This document shows, in pieces, positions 40,288-49,049 of a stretch of 64,000 bases of DNA (positions are counted from its first letter, which is position 1; every line of letters begins with the position of its first letter). The stretch spans positions 642,938-706,937 of the forward strand of contig DATCMI010000001.1 in the NCBI GenBank assembly GCA_036563485.1, in the 5' to 3' direction. The notes below the pieces were generated by a model, which was given only the letters and a program-made list of their open reading frames with translations, was not told the origin of the DNA and searched no databases. This stretch comes from Sphingomicrobium sp. (GTDB lineage: Bacteria > Pseudomonadota > Alphaproteobacteria > Sphingomonadales > Sphingomonadaceae). The translations under genes were made by a program, and so were the position numbers.

Positions 40288-40675
40288 GACAGCCGCCGCC
40301 GCTGATGCGGGCCATGCTCCATTCGACGTCGAAGACCTCCACAAGCTCGTGATGCAATCGCTCGACGACGACCAGGCGCAGGAGGTCGTGTCGATCCCGC
40401 TCGCCGGAAAGTCGAACATCGCCGACCATATGGTAGTCGCCTCGGGCCGCTCGACCCGGCAGGTCGCGTCGATGGCCGTTAAGCTTGCTGAAAAGATAAA
40501 AGAGCGATTTGGGAAAAGCGTTCGGATCGAAGGGCTTCAGACGGCAGACTGGGTGCTGATCGATGCGGACGACGTGATCGTCCACTTGTTCCGGCCCGAA
40601 GTAAGAAGTTTTTACAATTTGGAGCGAATGTGGGCGTTCGGCGATGATGCAAACGTGAGCGCTGCCCGGGGGTAA
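40268..40675 (+). CDS. rsfS: Ribosome silencing factor RsfS
   Basis: Binds ribosomal protein L14 and blocks subunit joining in stationary phase. The 135-residue protein has the DUF143 pattern: DLHKLVMQSLDDDQAQEVVSIPL, DHMVVASGRSTRQVASMA, and the C-terminal DWVLIDADDVIVHLFRPEVRSFYNLERMW. TTG 40268 is chosen because AGGAGA lies five to six bases upstream; it overlaps the nadD end. Confidence 0.94.
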   Translation: MTERPAETAAAADAGHAPFDVEDLHKLVMQSLDDDQAQEVVSIPLAGKSNIADHMVVASGRSTRQVASMAVKLAEKIKERFGKSVRIEGLQTADWVLIDADDVIVHLFRPEVRSFYNLERMWAFGDDANVSAARG

Positions 40676-40680
40676 AGCAC

Positions 40681-41523
40681 ATGCGGTTCATTGCAGTCCT
40701 GATCTCGCTTCTGGCGCTGGTCGCGCAACCTGTTGCTGCGGCCACGTCGCCGACGCTGGTCAGCGTTGAACAGCAGCTCAGATATTTCGTCTCCGGCAAG
40801 TCGGCGGACGTCGGCATCGCCGCGCTCGACCTCAACAGCGGCGAGATGATCAGCGTCAAAGGCAATTCCCCCTTCCCGATGGCAAGCACCGTCAAGGTCG
40901 CCGTCGCCGCCCTCTACCTCGCGCAGGTCGATCACGGCCGCCGCTCGCTCGATGAAACCATCAATGGCGTGTCGGCGCGTTCGCTGATGCGGCGGATGCT
41001 GGTGCACAGCGACAATCGCGCGACGGACATCCTGATGGCCGACCTCGGCGGGCCGGCGAAGCTCGACCAGTGGCTCAAGGACAATGGCGTGCGGGGCGTT
41101 CGCGTCGACCGCAACATCGCTCAGCTGCTCGCCGCCAAGCGCGACTTGTGGGACCGCCGCGACTCCGCGACGCCGACGGCAATGGTCGACCTCCTGAAGC
41201 GCATCTACAAGGCGGAGCTGGTCACGCCCAAGAGCCGCAATTACCTGCTCGACATCATGGGCCAGTGCGAGACGGGCAAGAACCGGATCAAGGGCCTGCT
41301 TCCGGGCGTGCCGATCGAGCACAAGACTGGGACGCTGAACGGCTATGCCAGCGATGTCGGCTTCATCACCATGCCCGACGGGCGGCGGGTCGCGGTCGCG
41401 ATCTTCACCCGCGGCGGCGCCGACCGGCCGCGCACGATCGCCGAAAGCGCCCGCGCGATCTACGACGGGTTTAAGGCCGCGGTGACCTGGCCGTTCCAGC
41501 CCGCAGCCCTCTCCACGCAATAA
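40681..41523 (+). CDS. Class A beta-lactamase-like serine hydrolase, probably not a canonical lactamase
   Basis: A 280-residue secreted protein (signal peptide ends near PVAAA). The penicillin-binding fold motifs are complete: S69-T-V-K72, SDN at 110-112 and KTG at 215-217. In the omega loop, where class A enzymes have Glu166 and Asn170 (RLDRxExxLN), this protein reads RVDRNIAQLL, so both are replaced by Ile and Leu. Without that Glu, deacylation should be slow. It may be a wall-related hydrolase or binder. It sits 5 nt after rsfS, in a run with rlmH and envC-like genes. Confidence 0.8.
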   Translation: MRFIAVLISLLALVAQPVAAATSPTLVSVEQQLRYFVSGKSADVGIAALDLNSGEMISVKGNSPFPMASTVKVAVAALYLAQVDHGRRSLDETINGVSARSLMRRMLVHSDNRATDILMADLGGPAKLDQWLKDNGVRGVRVDRNIAQLLAAKRDLWDRRDSATPTAMVDLLKRIYKAELVTPKSRNYLLDIMGQCETGKNRIKGLLPGVPIEHKTGTLNGYASDVGFITMPDGRRVAVAIFTRGGADRPRTIAESARAIYDGFKAAVTWPFQPAALSTQ

Positions 41524-41524
41524 T

Positions 41525-41947
41525 TTGCTTCTGCACATCGTCGCGCGCGGGAAGATCGGGCGCTCGCCCGAAGCCGAGCTCGTCGACCGTTATTTGAAGC
41601 GCATCGCCTGGCCGACGAAGCTGACCGAGCTGCCCGACCGCGGCGGCAAAGTGCCGGAAGTTACAGCCAACAGCGTCACAGTGGCGCTAGATGAGCGGGG
41701 CGACGCGCTTTCATCCGTGGAGCTCGCAAAGCAGCTGGAGCGCTGGCGCGACAGCGGGAAGCGCGAAGCGCGCTTCCTGATCGGCGCCGCCGACGGGCAC
41801 GGCGACGACGGCCGGAACGACGCCGACCTGCTGCTCTCTTTCGGTCCGGCGACATGGCCGCACCTGCTGGTTCGCGCCATGCTTGCCGAACAGCTGTTCC
41901 GCGCGACATCCATCCTTGCGAACCACCCGTATCATCGCGAAGGTTAG
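41525..41947 (+). CDS. rlmH: 23S rRNA pseudouridine-1915 N3-methyltransferase RlmH
   Basis: A 140-residue SPOUT methyltransferase acting on assembled 70S ribosomes. Conserved parts: LHIVARGKIGRSPEAELVDRYLKR at the start, LDERGDALSSVELAKQL, FLIGAADGHGDD, and the SAM-knot end LLVRAMLAEQLFRA..I..NHPYHR. TTG 41525 directly after the lactamase-like stop is the only start that keeps the whole N-terminal strand. Confidence 0.93.
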   Translation: MLLHIVARGKIGRSPEAELVDRYLKRIAWPTKLTELPDRGGKVPEVTANSVTVALDERGDALSSVELAKQLERWRDSGKREARFLIGAADGHGDDGRNDADLLLSFGPATWPHLLVRAMLAEQLFRATSILANHPYHREG

Positions 41948-41950
41948 CGC

Positions 41951-43129
41951 ATGAGGCTGGCTCTTGCCGCGCTGCTCCTGATCCCGCCGCTTGCCGCCAG
42001 TGCTCCGGCGATGCAGGCGGCCGAGCCGCTCGACGACGCGCTCACGCGCGCCCGCGCCGAGCAGGCCGCCGCCGAACGCCAGGCCGCGAACCTCGAACGC
42101 CAGGCGGCAGCCGCGAAGGACGAGGCCGGACGGTTGCGCGCGCAGCAGGCCGCTGCCGCACAGGCGCTCGACGCGGCGGAAGCGGGCATCACCGCGGCCG
42201 AAGCCCAGTACCGGATCGCCGCCGCCCATGCGGCTGCTTACCGCCAGCGGCTGAGCGCCGAGCAGCGGCCTATATCGTCGCTGCTTGCTGGCCTGGCGAC
42301 GATGGCCCGCCGTCCGCCTCTCCTCGCTTTGGCCGACCAGGGCGGCGCCGATGAGCTGGTAAGGGTCGGCGTGCTGCTGGATTCGACCCTTCCGGTGATC
42401 CGCCAGCGCACGCAGGCGCTATCGGCCCAGCTGGCTCGGGGAGAGCGGCTGGAGGTGTCGGCTTTGTCGGCCCGCGCCGAGCTGGTCCGCAGCCGTCAGG
42501 CACTCGCCAGCCGCCGGCAGCGCTTTGCGGCGCTTGAGCGTCAGGCATTCGATCGATCAATTGCGGCAGGGGGCCAGGCGCTAAGCGCCGGCGACGTCGC
42601 CATTTCAGCCGACGAGCAGGTCGCGCGCCTGAAGAGCGAGGCGACGCGTCGGGCAGAGGCGGCACAGATCGCGCGGCTCCTTGCCGCGGAGCAGCCGGCG
42701 CCGCCGCGGCCGACAGCATCGCCGGCTGCCTCCGCCTTCGCTCCATTCGCTTATCGGCTCCCGGTCGCCGCACCGGTCGTGCAGGGGCTCGGCGCCGTCG
42801 ACGAGAGTGGCGTTCGCTCCCGCGGGGTCAGCTTCGCGACTGCGCGCGGAACGGCGGTGTCCGCGCCCGGCGCAGGGATCGTCCGCTTTTCCGGACCGTT
42901 TCGCGATTATGATGGCGTTCTCATCATCGACCATGGCGGCGGCTGGCTGAGCGTGATCGTCAATGTTGCTTCGCCGCTCAAAGCCGGCGAGCGCGTCGAG
43001 GCTGGCGCCTCCATTGGCCGCGCCCTCGGCCCGCTCGAGCTTCAACTGTCCCGCAATGGGCAGCTCGTCTCTCCTGCCCTCATCGCAGGTTCATCTCAAA
43101 GTCTGTCAAAGGATAGGAAAGGCAGCTAG
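41951..43129 (+). CDS. EnvC-like murein hydrolase activator (degenerate M23/LytM)
   Basis: A 392-residue exported protein (signal ends near ASAPAMQA) with two long Ala/Gln/Arg coiled coils (about 25-100 and 130-235). Its C-terminal LytM-like domain is GVSFATARGTAVSAPGAGIVRFSGPF...GVLIIDHGGGWLSVI. The catalytic HxxxD and HxH motifs of active M23 peptidases are missing (SFATARG; LELQLSR), as in EnvC-type activators of amidases. It overlaps ctpA as TAGTG, as EnvC and CtpA genes often pair. Confidence 0.87.
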   Translation: MRLALAALLLIPPLAASAPAMQAAEPLDDALTRARAEQAAAERQAANLERQAAAAKDEAGRLRAQQAAAAQALDAAEAGITAAEAQYRIAAAHAAAYRQRLSAEQRPISSLLAGLATMARRPPLLALADQGGADELVRVGVLLDSTLPVIRQRTQALSAQLARGERLEVSALSARAELVRSRQALASRRQRFAALERQAFDRSIAAGGQALSAGDVAISADEQVARLKSEATRRAEAAQIARLLAAEQPAPPRPTASPAASAFAPFAYRLPVAAPVVQGLGAVDESGVRSRGVSFATARGTAVSAPGAGIVRFSGPFRDYDGVLIIDHGGGWLSVIVNVASPLKAGERVEAGASIGRALGPLELQLSRNGQLVSPALIAGSSQSLSKDRKGS

Positions 43130-44520
43130 TGCCCGAAGAACCGCATGACGCCGCCGCGCAACTGGGACGCGACCACATGAAACTGACTTCCAAGCTTCTC
43201 CCCCCGCTCGCCCTCGTCGGAGCGCTCGCCTTGGTACCCGTGACCGCCAGCTCTCTCGCTGCCGCGGACACGACCAATTACCAGGAGCTCGAGAAGTTCA
43301 TGAGCGTCTACGAGCGGGTGAAGGCCAATTATGTCGAGAAGGTCGACGACAAGACGCTGATCAAGGGCGCGATCGATGGCATGCTTGCCGCGCTCGACCC
43401 CCACTCGAGCTTTGCCGAGGGATCGGAGTTCGACCAGCTTCGGGCGACCACCGATGGCAATTACGGCGGCCTCGGCCTTACGGTCTCGATGGAGGACGGC
43501 GTCGTCAAGGTGATCGCCCCGACCGAGGACACGCCCGCGGATCGCGCCGGCGTCAAGGCAGGCGACTACATCACCCACATCAACGGCGAGTTCCTGAACG
43601 GCCTCAGCCTCGACGAAGCCGTCGCCAAGATGAAGGGCGCGCCGGGCACGTCGGTGAAGATCACGATCGTTCGCCCGGGCCGCGACAAGCCGCTCGACCT
43701 CGCCATCGTCCGTGAGCGCATCGAGCTGCGCCCCGTCAAGTGGGAGGTCAAGGAAGGCGTCGGCTACATCAATATCAACAGCTTCAGCGGAAACGTCGGC
43801 GAGCAGGTTCATTCGGCCCTGCTGTCGATCGACAAGGCGACCGGCGGCAAGCCGATCGGCTATGTCGTCGATGTCCGTTCGAACCCGGGCGGCCTGCTCG
43901 ACCAGGCGATCGACGTCGCCGACGATTTCCTGTCAAGCGGCGAGATCGTCTCGCAGCGCGGCCGCGAGAAGACCGACATCGAACGTTATTACGCCCGTCC
44001 CGGCGACCTCGCGCACGGCCTTCCAGTCATCGTCCTCACCGACGCCGGCACCGCTTCCGCGTCTGAGATCGTTGCCGGCGCCCTGCAGGACCATCGCCGC
44101 GCGCTGATCATGGGTGAGCCGAGCTTCGGCAAGGGATCGGTGCAGACCGTTGTCCAGACCGGCCCGAATGCCGCGCTTCGCCTGACGACCGCCCGCTATT
44201 ACACGCCGTCGGGCCGCTCGGTTCAGGCCGGCGGCATCGAACCCGACATCATCGTCCCCCAGCTCAGTGATCCGGACTACAAGGACCGCAAGGTCATCCG
44301 CGAGGCCGATCTTCGCCGCCACCTGCTCGCCCAGTCGCAGGTGAAGGACAAGCTGCTCGAAGCCGACGATCGCCCGGACCCGCGCTTCTCCGTGAGCGCG
44401 GAAGAGCTGAAGAAGCAGGGCATCAAGGACTTCCAGCTTCATTATGCGATCAGCACGCTGAAGCGCATGGCCGCGGTAAGCCCGGCGAGCGGCTCCGGCG
44501 CGACGAAGAAGACGCGCTAG
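43129..44520 (+). CDS. ctpA: C-terminal processing peptidase CtpA (S41 family)
   Basis: A periplasmic serine protease. A signal-like segment (KLTSKLLPPLALVGALALVPVTA), a PDZ domain (GGLGLTVSMEDGVVKVIAP...DRAGVKAGDYITHING) and the S41 core follow. The Ser nucleophile is in DAGTASASEIVAGAL and the Lys base in FGKGSVQT. GTG 43129 overlaps the envC-like stop and has GGAAAGG upstream; ATG 43177 would place the signal peptide at the very N-terminus and is also credible. Confidence 0.94.
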   Translation: MPEEPHDAAAQLGRDHMKLTSKLLPPLALVGALALVPVTASSLAAADTTNYQELEKFMSVYERVKANYVEKVDDKTLIKGAIDGMLAALDPHSSFAEGSEFDQLRATTDGNYGGLGLTVSMEDGVVKVIAPTEDTPADRAGVKAGDYITHINGEFLNGLSLDEAVAKMKGAPGTSVKITIVRPGRDKPLDLAIVRERIELRPVKWEVKEGVGYININSFSGNVGEQVHSALLSIDKATGGKPIGYVVDVRSNPGGLLDQAIDVADDFLSSGEIVSQRGREKTDIERYYARPGDLAHGLPVIVLTDAGTASASEIVAGALQDHRRALIMGEPSFGKGSVQTVVQTGPNAALRLTTARYYTPSGRSVQAGGIEPDIIVPQLSDPDYKDRKVIREADLRRHLLAQSQVKDKLLEADDRPDPRFSVSAEELKKQGIKDFQLHYAISTLKRMAAVSPASGSGATKKTR

Positions 44521-44527
44521 GAAGCTA

Positions 44528-45052
44528 ATGAGCGAGGCGCTCGCATTGCAGTCTCGCGGCGGGGCGCCGTGGCAGCCGGCGTCGGTGGCTCGGCTTGTTG
44601 CGCTGCTGCTGCCGCTGGCCCTCCTTGGCGGTGCGCTCGGCTCGCAATATCTGGGCGGCCTGCACCCCTGCGAGATGTGCTATTGGCAGCGCTGGCCGCA
44701 CGCCGCGGCGATCTTGCTCGCCGCGCTCTCGTTCACCGCGCCGGCAGCCTCATCGCGCTCCCGCACCGTGGTAATCCTCGCAGCGCTCGCCATCGCGGTT
44801 TCCGGCGCCATCGGGGTCTATCACGCCGGTGTCGAAGCGAAGATCTTCGAAGGCATCACCCAGTGCACGGCGACGGCAAAGGGCGGCAGCACCGCGGACC
44901 TCTTAAAGCAGATCACGCACGCGCCGCTGATCCGCTGCGACCAAGTGCAGTTCAGCTTCCTCGGCATCTCCATGGCAGGCTGGAACGCAATCCTGTCGCT
45001 CGGCGGCGCGGCCCTGATCCTGATCTTGAGCCTCAGGGGGCGGCGCGCGTGA
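44528..45052 (+). CDS. dsbB: Disulfide bond formation protein DsbB
   Basis: A 174-residue quinone-linked membrane oxidase that recharges DsbA. Four hydrophobic helices are visible. The first Cys pair is in HPCEMCYWQRWPH, and the second is split between GITQCTA and IRCDQVQ in the second periplasmic loop. ATG 44528 is 8 nt after ctpA. Its stop overlaps the coq7 GTG (GTGA). No dsbA is seen in the window. Confidence 0.92.
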   Translation: MSEALALQSRGGAPWQPASVARLVALLLPLALLGGALGSQYLGGLHPCEMCYWQRWPHAAAILLAALSFTAPAASSRSRTVVILAALAIAVSGAIGVYHAGVEAKIFEGITQCTATAKGGSTADLLKQITHAPLIRCDQVQFSFLGISMAGWNAILSLGGAALILILSLRGRRA

Positions 45053-45585
45053 GCGGCTGGCGTCCCGGCGACCGGCGCGCCAACAGCGCATCGATGATCC
45101 GCGTCGACCAGGCCGGCGAATATGGCGCCACGCGTATCTACGACGGCCAGCTCGCCGTACTTCGGCCCAATTGCAGTGAGGCCAAGCTGATCGCGCGCAT
45201 GGCGTCCCAGGAGCAGCGCCATCTGCGCCGCTTCGACCAGCTCGTTGCCGAGCGCCGCGTCCGTCCGACCGCGCTTCAGCCTTTGTGGAGCATGGCCGGC
45301 TACGCGCTCGGGGCCGTGACGGCACTGATGAGCGAAAAGGCGGCGCTCGCCTGCACCGAGGCGGTCGAGACCGAGATCGATAAACATTATGCGCAGCAGC
45401 TGCGCGACCTGGGCGAGGACGATGCTGAGCTTTCGGCCGACATCGCCGAATTCCAGGCCGACGAGCTCGAGCACCGGGACTCTGCGCGGGATGCCGGCGC
45501 GGCGGGGGCGGTCGGCTATCCCCTGTTGACCGCGGCAATCCGTGCCGGATGCAGGGTCGCCATCGGCCTTTCGAAACGGATTTGA
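45049..45585 (+). CDS. coq7: Demethoxyubiquinone hydroxylase Coq7
   Basis: A 178-residue diiron monooxygenase for the last ring hydroxylation of ubiquinone. The carboxylate-bridged ligands are in DQAGEYGATRIYDGQ (Glu), QEQRHLRRF (Glu and His), EAVETEIDKHY (Glu), and DELEHRD (Glu and His). GTG 45049 overlaps the dsbB stop and follows a GGGGG stretch. With ubiG it supports an aerobic, ubiquinone-based respiratory chain. Confidence 0.95.
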   Translation: MSGWRPGDRRANSASMIRVDQAGEYGATRIYDGQLAVLRPNCSEAKLIARMASQEQRHLRRFDQLVAERRVRPTALQPLWSMAGYALGAVTALMSEKAALACTEAVETEIDKHYAQQLRDLGEDDAELSADIAEFQADELEHRDSARDAGAAGAVGYPLLTAAIRAGCRVAIGLSKRI

Positions 45586-45631
45586 GGAACAACCGGCGGC
45601 CGTTGTCCGCTGATGAGTCTGGAAGGATAGA

Positions 45632-46039
45632 ATGATGAGGTTGGCAATCATCCTTGGCGCCGCAGCAGCGGTCACTGCCGGACTTGCGTTCCCGCAAGGC
45701 GCGGCGCAGGCGCAGGCCCAGCGCGGCATTGCGGAAATCGTCGTGTTCGGCACCGACCCCTGCCCCCGCTCGAGCGACGACAAGATCGTCGTCTGCCGCC
45801 GCCTCGACGAGCGGTTCCGCTACCGCATGCCCGAAGCCTATCGTCCGAACGGCAGCTATCAGGAGCGCCAGTCCTGGGCGCAGCGCGCGAAGAGCCTCGA
45901 GACCGTCGGCCGCACCGGCATCAACAGCTGCTCACCGGTTGGACCCGGCGGGCACACCGGCTGCCTGACCCAGGTGATCAACCAGGCGCGCAACGAGCGG
46001 AACGCTCAAGCCGACGCGGACACGCCGCCGCCACAGTAA
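45632..46039 (+). CDS. Periplasmic hypothetical protein with conserved Cys pairs
   Basis: A 135-residue protein; signal peptide MMRLAIILGAAAAVTAGLAFPQGAAQAQA, with GGAAGG upstream. The mature part has IAEIVVFGTDPCPRSSDDKIVVCRRLDERFRYRMPEAYR and later INSCSPVGPGGHTGCLTQVI, giving four Cys that could form two disulfides. Proteins with this PCP...IVVC.R..E..RYR.P pattern are, to my memory, frequent in sphingomonads and unnamed. Confidence 0.72.
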   Translation: MMRLAIILGAAAAVTAGLAFPQGAAQAQAQRGIAEIVVFGTDPCPRSSDDKIVVCRRLDERFRYRMPEAYRPNGSYQERQSWAQRAKSLETVGRTGINSCSPVGPGGHTGCLTQVINQARNERNAQADADTPPPQ

Positions 46040-46129
46040 GCGCGTAGCGTGATCGCGGTTGGTCGAAAGCCGCTTCCGCTGCTCCGCGGGCTTGTTACGC
46101 TGACGTGACAGGCACGGGGGAGGTCAATC

Positions 46130-47530
46130 ATGAGCATCGCTGAGGCTACGCCGGATCTCGAACAGGGGGAGCGCGACGACCGCGCCTTCCTTGGCCACCC
46201 CAAGGGCCTGGGCTACCTCGGCTTCGCCGAGGCGTGCGAGCGCTTCTCTTATTATTCCATGCAGACGCTGCTGGTGCTCTACATGGTCAACTATTTGCTC
46301 GTCCCCGGGCGGATGGAAAATGTCGTCGGCCTCGATTGGCTGAACGCCCATGTCTATCCAGGGCTCTCGGGCCAGCCGCTCGCGTCAGCCATCTTCGGGA
46401 CCTACACCGCGCTCGTCTACGCGACGCCCATTCTGGGCGGGATCATTGCCGACAAATGGCTGGGCCGCGACGCGACACTGATCGTCGGCGGCGTGCTGAT
46501 GGCGATCGGCCACTTCCTCATGGCGATCGAGCCTGCCTTCCTTCTCGCACTGCTGGCGCTGCTGCTCGGCGTCGGCGCCTTCAAGGGCAATATCGCGACG
46601 CAGGTCGGCGCGCTCTACGGGCCCAACGACCTTCGCCGCGCGATGGCCTTCCAGATCTTCTACATCTTCATCAACGTCAGCGTGATCGCAGCGCCGCTGG
46701 TGTCCGGCACGCTTGGCCAGGAGGTCGGCTGGCACTACGGCTTCGGCTGCGCCGGTGTGGTGATGGTGATCGGCCTCGTCATCTACATGGTCGGGCGCCG
46801 TCACCTTCCGAGCGAAAGCCGACCCGTGCGCGGGGAGCAACGCCCACGCGATCCGCTGAGCCGCGACGACTGGATTTCCGTCGCCACCTTGCTGGTGCTG
46901 ATCCCGGTGCTCGCCATCGCGCTGCTCACCAACCAGGAGATTTTCAACGCCTACCTCGTCTGGGGCGACCAGCAGTTCAACCTGACCTTCATGGGCACCA
47001 CGCTGCCGAGCAGCTGGCTGATCACGCTGGATGCGACGCTCAGCTTCTCGATGCTGGTCGCCGTCGCCGCCTTCTGGAAATGGTGGGGAACGCGCCGGCG
47101 TGAGCCGGACGAGGTCAGCAAGATGATCATCGGCAGCCTCTTCACCATGGCCGGCGGCATGTGCCTGTTCATGGCCGCGCTGACGCAGCCCGAAGGCGGC
47201 AAGATCGGTATCTTCTGGCCGTTCCTGTTCCACTTCCTCAACAGCCTCGGCTTCGCCCACATCCTGCCGATCAGCCTGGCGCTCTTCTCGAAAGTGTCGC
47301 CGCGGCAGATCACCGCGACCGTAATCGGCCTCTATTATCTCTCCTTCTTCCTCGCCAACGCGATCGTCGGCTGGGTGGGCGGTCTCTATTCGAGCCTGCC
47401 GACGACGACCTTCTGGCTGCTCCACGTCGCCAGCGCCGCATTCGGCCTTATCGCCTTTGTCATCTTCAAGATCGCCGTCGGCAAGCGGATGGAGAGCACG
47501 GCCGCGGACCAGGCAGCGGCCCTGAGCTGA
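46130..47530 (+). CDS. POT/PTR family peptide MFS transporter
   Basis: A 466-residue proton-coupled di/tripeptide transporter with about 12-14 hydrophobic helices. The POT signature E-x2-E-R-F-x-Y-Y is present as EACERFSYY in helix 1. The first cytoplasmic loop has ILGGIIADKWLGRD, and the PTR2-type GVGAFKGNIATQVG follows. ATG 46130 has GGGGGAGG upstream. It stands alone; substrates are probably short peptides. Confidence 0.92.
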   Translation: MSIAEATPDLEQGERDDRAFLGHPKGLGYLGFAEACERFSYYSMQTLLVLYMVNYLLVPGRMENVVGLDWLNAHVYPGLSGQPLASAIFGTYTALVYATPILGGIIADKWLGRDATLIVGGVLMAIGHFLMAIEPAFLLALLALLLGVGAFKGNIATQVGALYGPNDLRRAMAFQIFYIFINVSVIAAPLVSGTLGQEVGWHYGFGCAGVVMVIGLVIYMVGRRHLPSESRPVRGEQRPRDPLSRDDWISVATLLVLIPVLAIALLTNQEIFNAYLVWGDQQFNLTFMGTTLPSSWLITLDATLSFSMLVAVAAFWKWWGTRRREPDEVSKMIIGSLFTMAGGMCLFMAALTQPEGGKIGIFWPFLFHFLNSLGFAHILPISLALFSKVSPRQITATVIGLYYLSFFLANAIVGWVGGLYSSLPTTTFWLLHVASAAFGLIAFVIFKIAVGKRMESTAADQAAALS

Positions 47531-47595
47531 GCGCCTCTTGCAGTGCTGCGATCGAGGGTGTATTGCCGCTATAATACGCTAAGGAGGAGACTCGA

Positions 47596-48318
47596 ATGCG
47601 CAAGTCCTACGCCGCGGTGCTGATCGCCGCCCTCGCCACCGCCGCCGGCTGCAGCGGCGTTCACGCCGAAGACGGCGGATCGAGCGTGTCGCGCAACTAT
47701 AATGTCGGCAATTTCCAGCGAATCGAAGTGGCCGGCTCCTATGACGTCGAGGTTCGCACCGGCGCCAACCCGGGCGTGTCTGCCACCGGCTCGGAAAAGC
47801 TCCTCGAGAATACGATCGTCGAAGTTCAGGGCGACCGCCTCGTCATCCATCCCGACAAGAAGAGCAGCTGGTTCCGCCGCTCGATCCGCGGCCATGCCCG
47901 CTTCACCGTCACGGTGCCGCAGCTGAGCGCCGCGAGCATCGCCGGCTCGGGCGACCTGAGGATCGATCGCATTCAGGGCGCGCGTTTTGAAGGCGCGATT
48001 GCCGGTTCCGGCGACCTCGATCTGCAGAACGTCGACGTGCAGGAACTGAAGCTGTCGATCGCAGGCTCCGGGGCGGTAAAGGCCGGGTCGGGCAAGGCGC
48101 GTTCCGCCAAGTACGAGATCGCCGGTTCGGGCGACGTCGATGCCGGCGGCATCCAGACTCAGGAGGCGAGCATCTCCGTGGCGGGCTCCGGCGACGTCCG
48201 CGCGCATGCGAGCGGCACCGCGGACGTCAGCATCATGGGGTCGGGCGACGTCGAGCTGTCCGGCGGCGCCAAATGTTCGGTCAGCAAGGCGGGCTCTGGC
48301 GACGTCCGCTGCTCTTAA
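47596..48318 (+). CDS. DUF2807 (GIN domain) lipoprotein with AGSGD repeats
   Basis: A 240-residue exported protein with a lipobox-like end of signal (ATAAGC, Cys19). The body is a right-handed beta-helix-type GIN domain. IAGSGDL, IAGSGDLDL, IAGSGAV, IAGSGDV, VAGSGDV, MGSGDV and KAGSGDV recur about every 20 residues, one per turn. AAGGAGGAG upstream is a strong ribosome site. The next gene encodes a second, diverged DUF2807 protein 35 bp away. Confidence 0.85.
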   Translation: MRKSYAAVLIAALATAAGCSGVHAEDGGSSVSRNYNVGNFQRIEVAGSYDVEVRTGANPGVSATGSEKLLENTIVEVQGDRLVIHPDKKSSWFRRSIRGHARFTVTVPQLSAASIAGSGDLRIDRIQGARFEGAIAGSGDLDLQNVDVQELKLSIAGSGAVKAGSGKARSAKYEIAGSGDVDAGGIQTQEASISVAGSGDVRAHASGTADVSIMGSGDVELSGGAKCSVSKAGSGDVRCS

Positions 48319-48353
48319 AGCGCTTTTAACCATGTTCGGGGAGAAGCTGTGCG

Positions 48354-49049
48354 ATGCGCAGCTTCCTCCTCCCCGCCGCGGCCCTGATCGCGCTCGCGAC
48401 CCCGGCCGGCGCCGCTACCCGCAATTTCGGGATCACCGGCTTCACCAAGATTCGCGTGGACGGCCCGTTCAAGGTCCGCCTGGCGACCGGCGTCGCACCC
48501 TTCGCAAAAGCCTCCGGCTCTGCCTCGGCGCTCGACCGCCTGGCGATCAGCGTCCAGGGCGAGACGCTTGTCGTCCGCTCCAACACCGCCGCGGCCGGCA
48601 GCTATAGCGGCAACGACAATGGCCTCGTCGAAATCAGCGCCGGCACCCACGAGCTCAGCGCCGCCTGGCTCAACGGCTCAGGCTCGCTGGCGATCGACCG
48701 CGTGAAAGCGCTGAAGTTCGACTTGTCGGTTCAGGGCAGCGGCGCTGCCGAAATCGGCCAGGCAGCCGTCGATCAACTCAACATCAACGCGCTCGGCACC
48801 GCGAGCGCGCGTGTCGGCGGCAAGGCCGGCAAGCTGACGGCCGTCGTACGCGGCATCTCCAGCCTCGACGCCGCCGCGCTCATTGTAAAAGACGCGACGC
48901 TCGGCGCCGAGGGTGCAGCGACCATCGCCGCGAACGTCAGCGGTTCGGTGAAGCTCGACGCCAGCGGACCGGCGACGGTGCGGCTGGCCGGCCGGCCAGC
49001 CTGCACCCTGCGCGTCAGTGGGGCCGCGACGGTGAGCGGCTGCCGCTGA
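48354..49049 (+). CDS. DUF2807 (GIN domain) secreted protein
   Basis: A 231-residue protein with signal peptide MRSFLLPAAALIALATPAGA. The GIN-type start (FGITGFTKIRVDGPFKVRLATG) parallels the previous gene, and the repeats are looser (LNGSGSLAI, VQGSGAAEI, ALGTASARV, VSGSVKLDA, VSGAATVSG). A C-terminal Cys pair (ACTLRV...GCR) may close the helix. It probably arose by duplication with the upstream gene. It abuts the convergent CADD-like gene in TGATCA. Confidence 0.82.
   Translation: MRSFLLPAAALIALATPAGAATRNFGITGFTKIRVDGPFKVRLATGVAPFAKASGSASALDRLAISVQGETLVVRSNTAAAGSYSGNDNGLVEISAGTHELSAAWLNGSGSLAIDRVKALKFDLSVQGSGAAEIGQAAVDQLNINALGTASARVGGKAGKLTAVVRGISSLDAAALIVKDATLGAEGAATIAANVSGSVKLDASGPATVRLAGRPACTLRVSGAATVSGCR

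Noticed and set aside
47940-48310. Regular GCCGGCTCGGGCGAC-like DNA repeats that could suggest a CRISPR or minisatellite
   Set aside because: They are in frame and encode the AGSGD turns of the DUF2807 protein; spacing varies and there are no unique spacers or cas genes.
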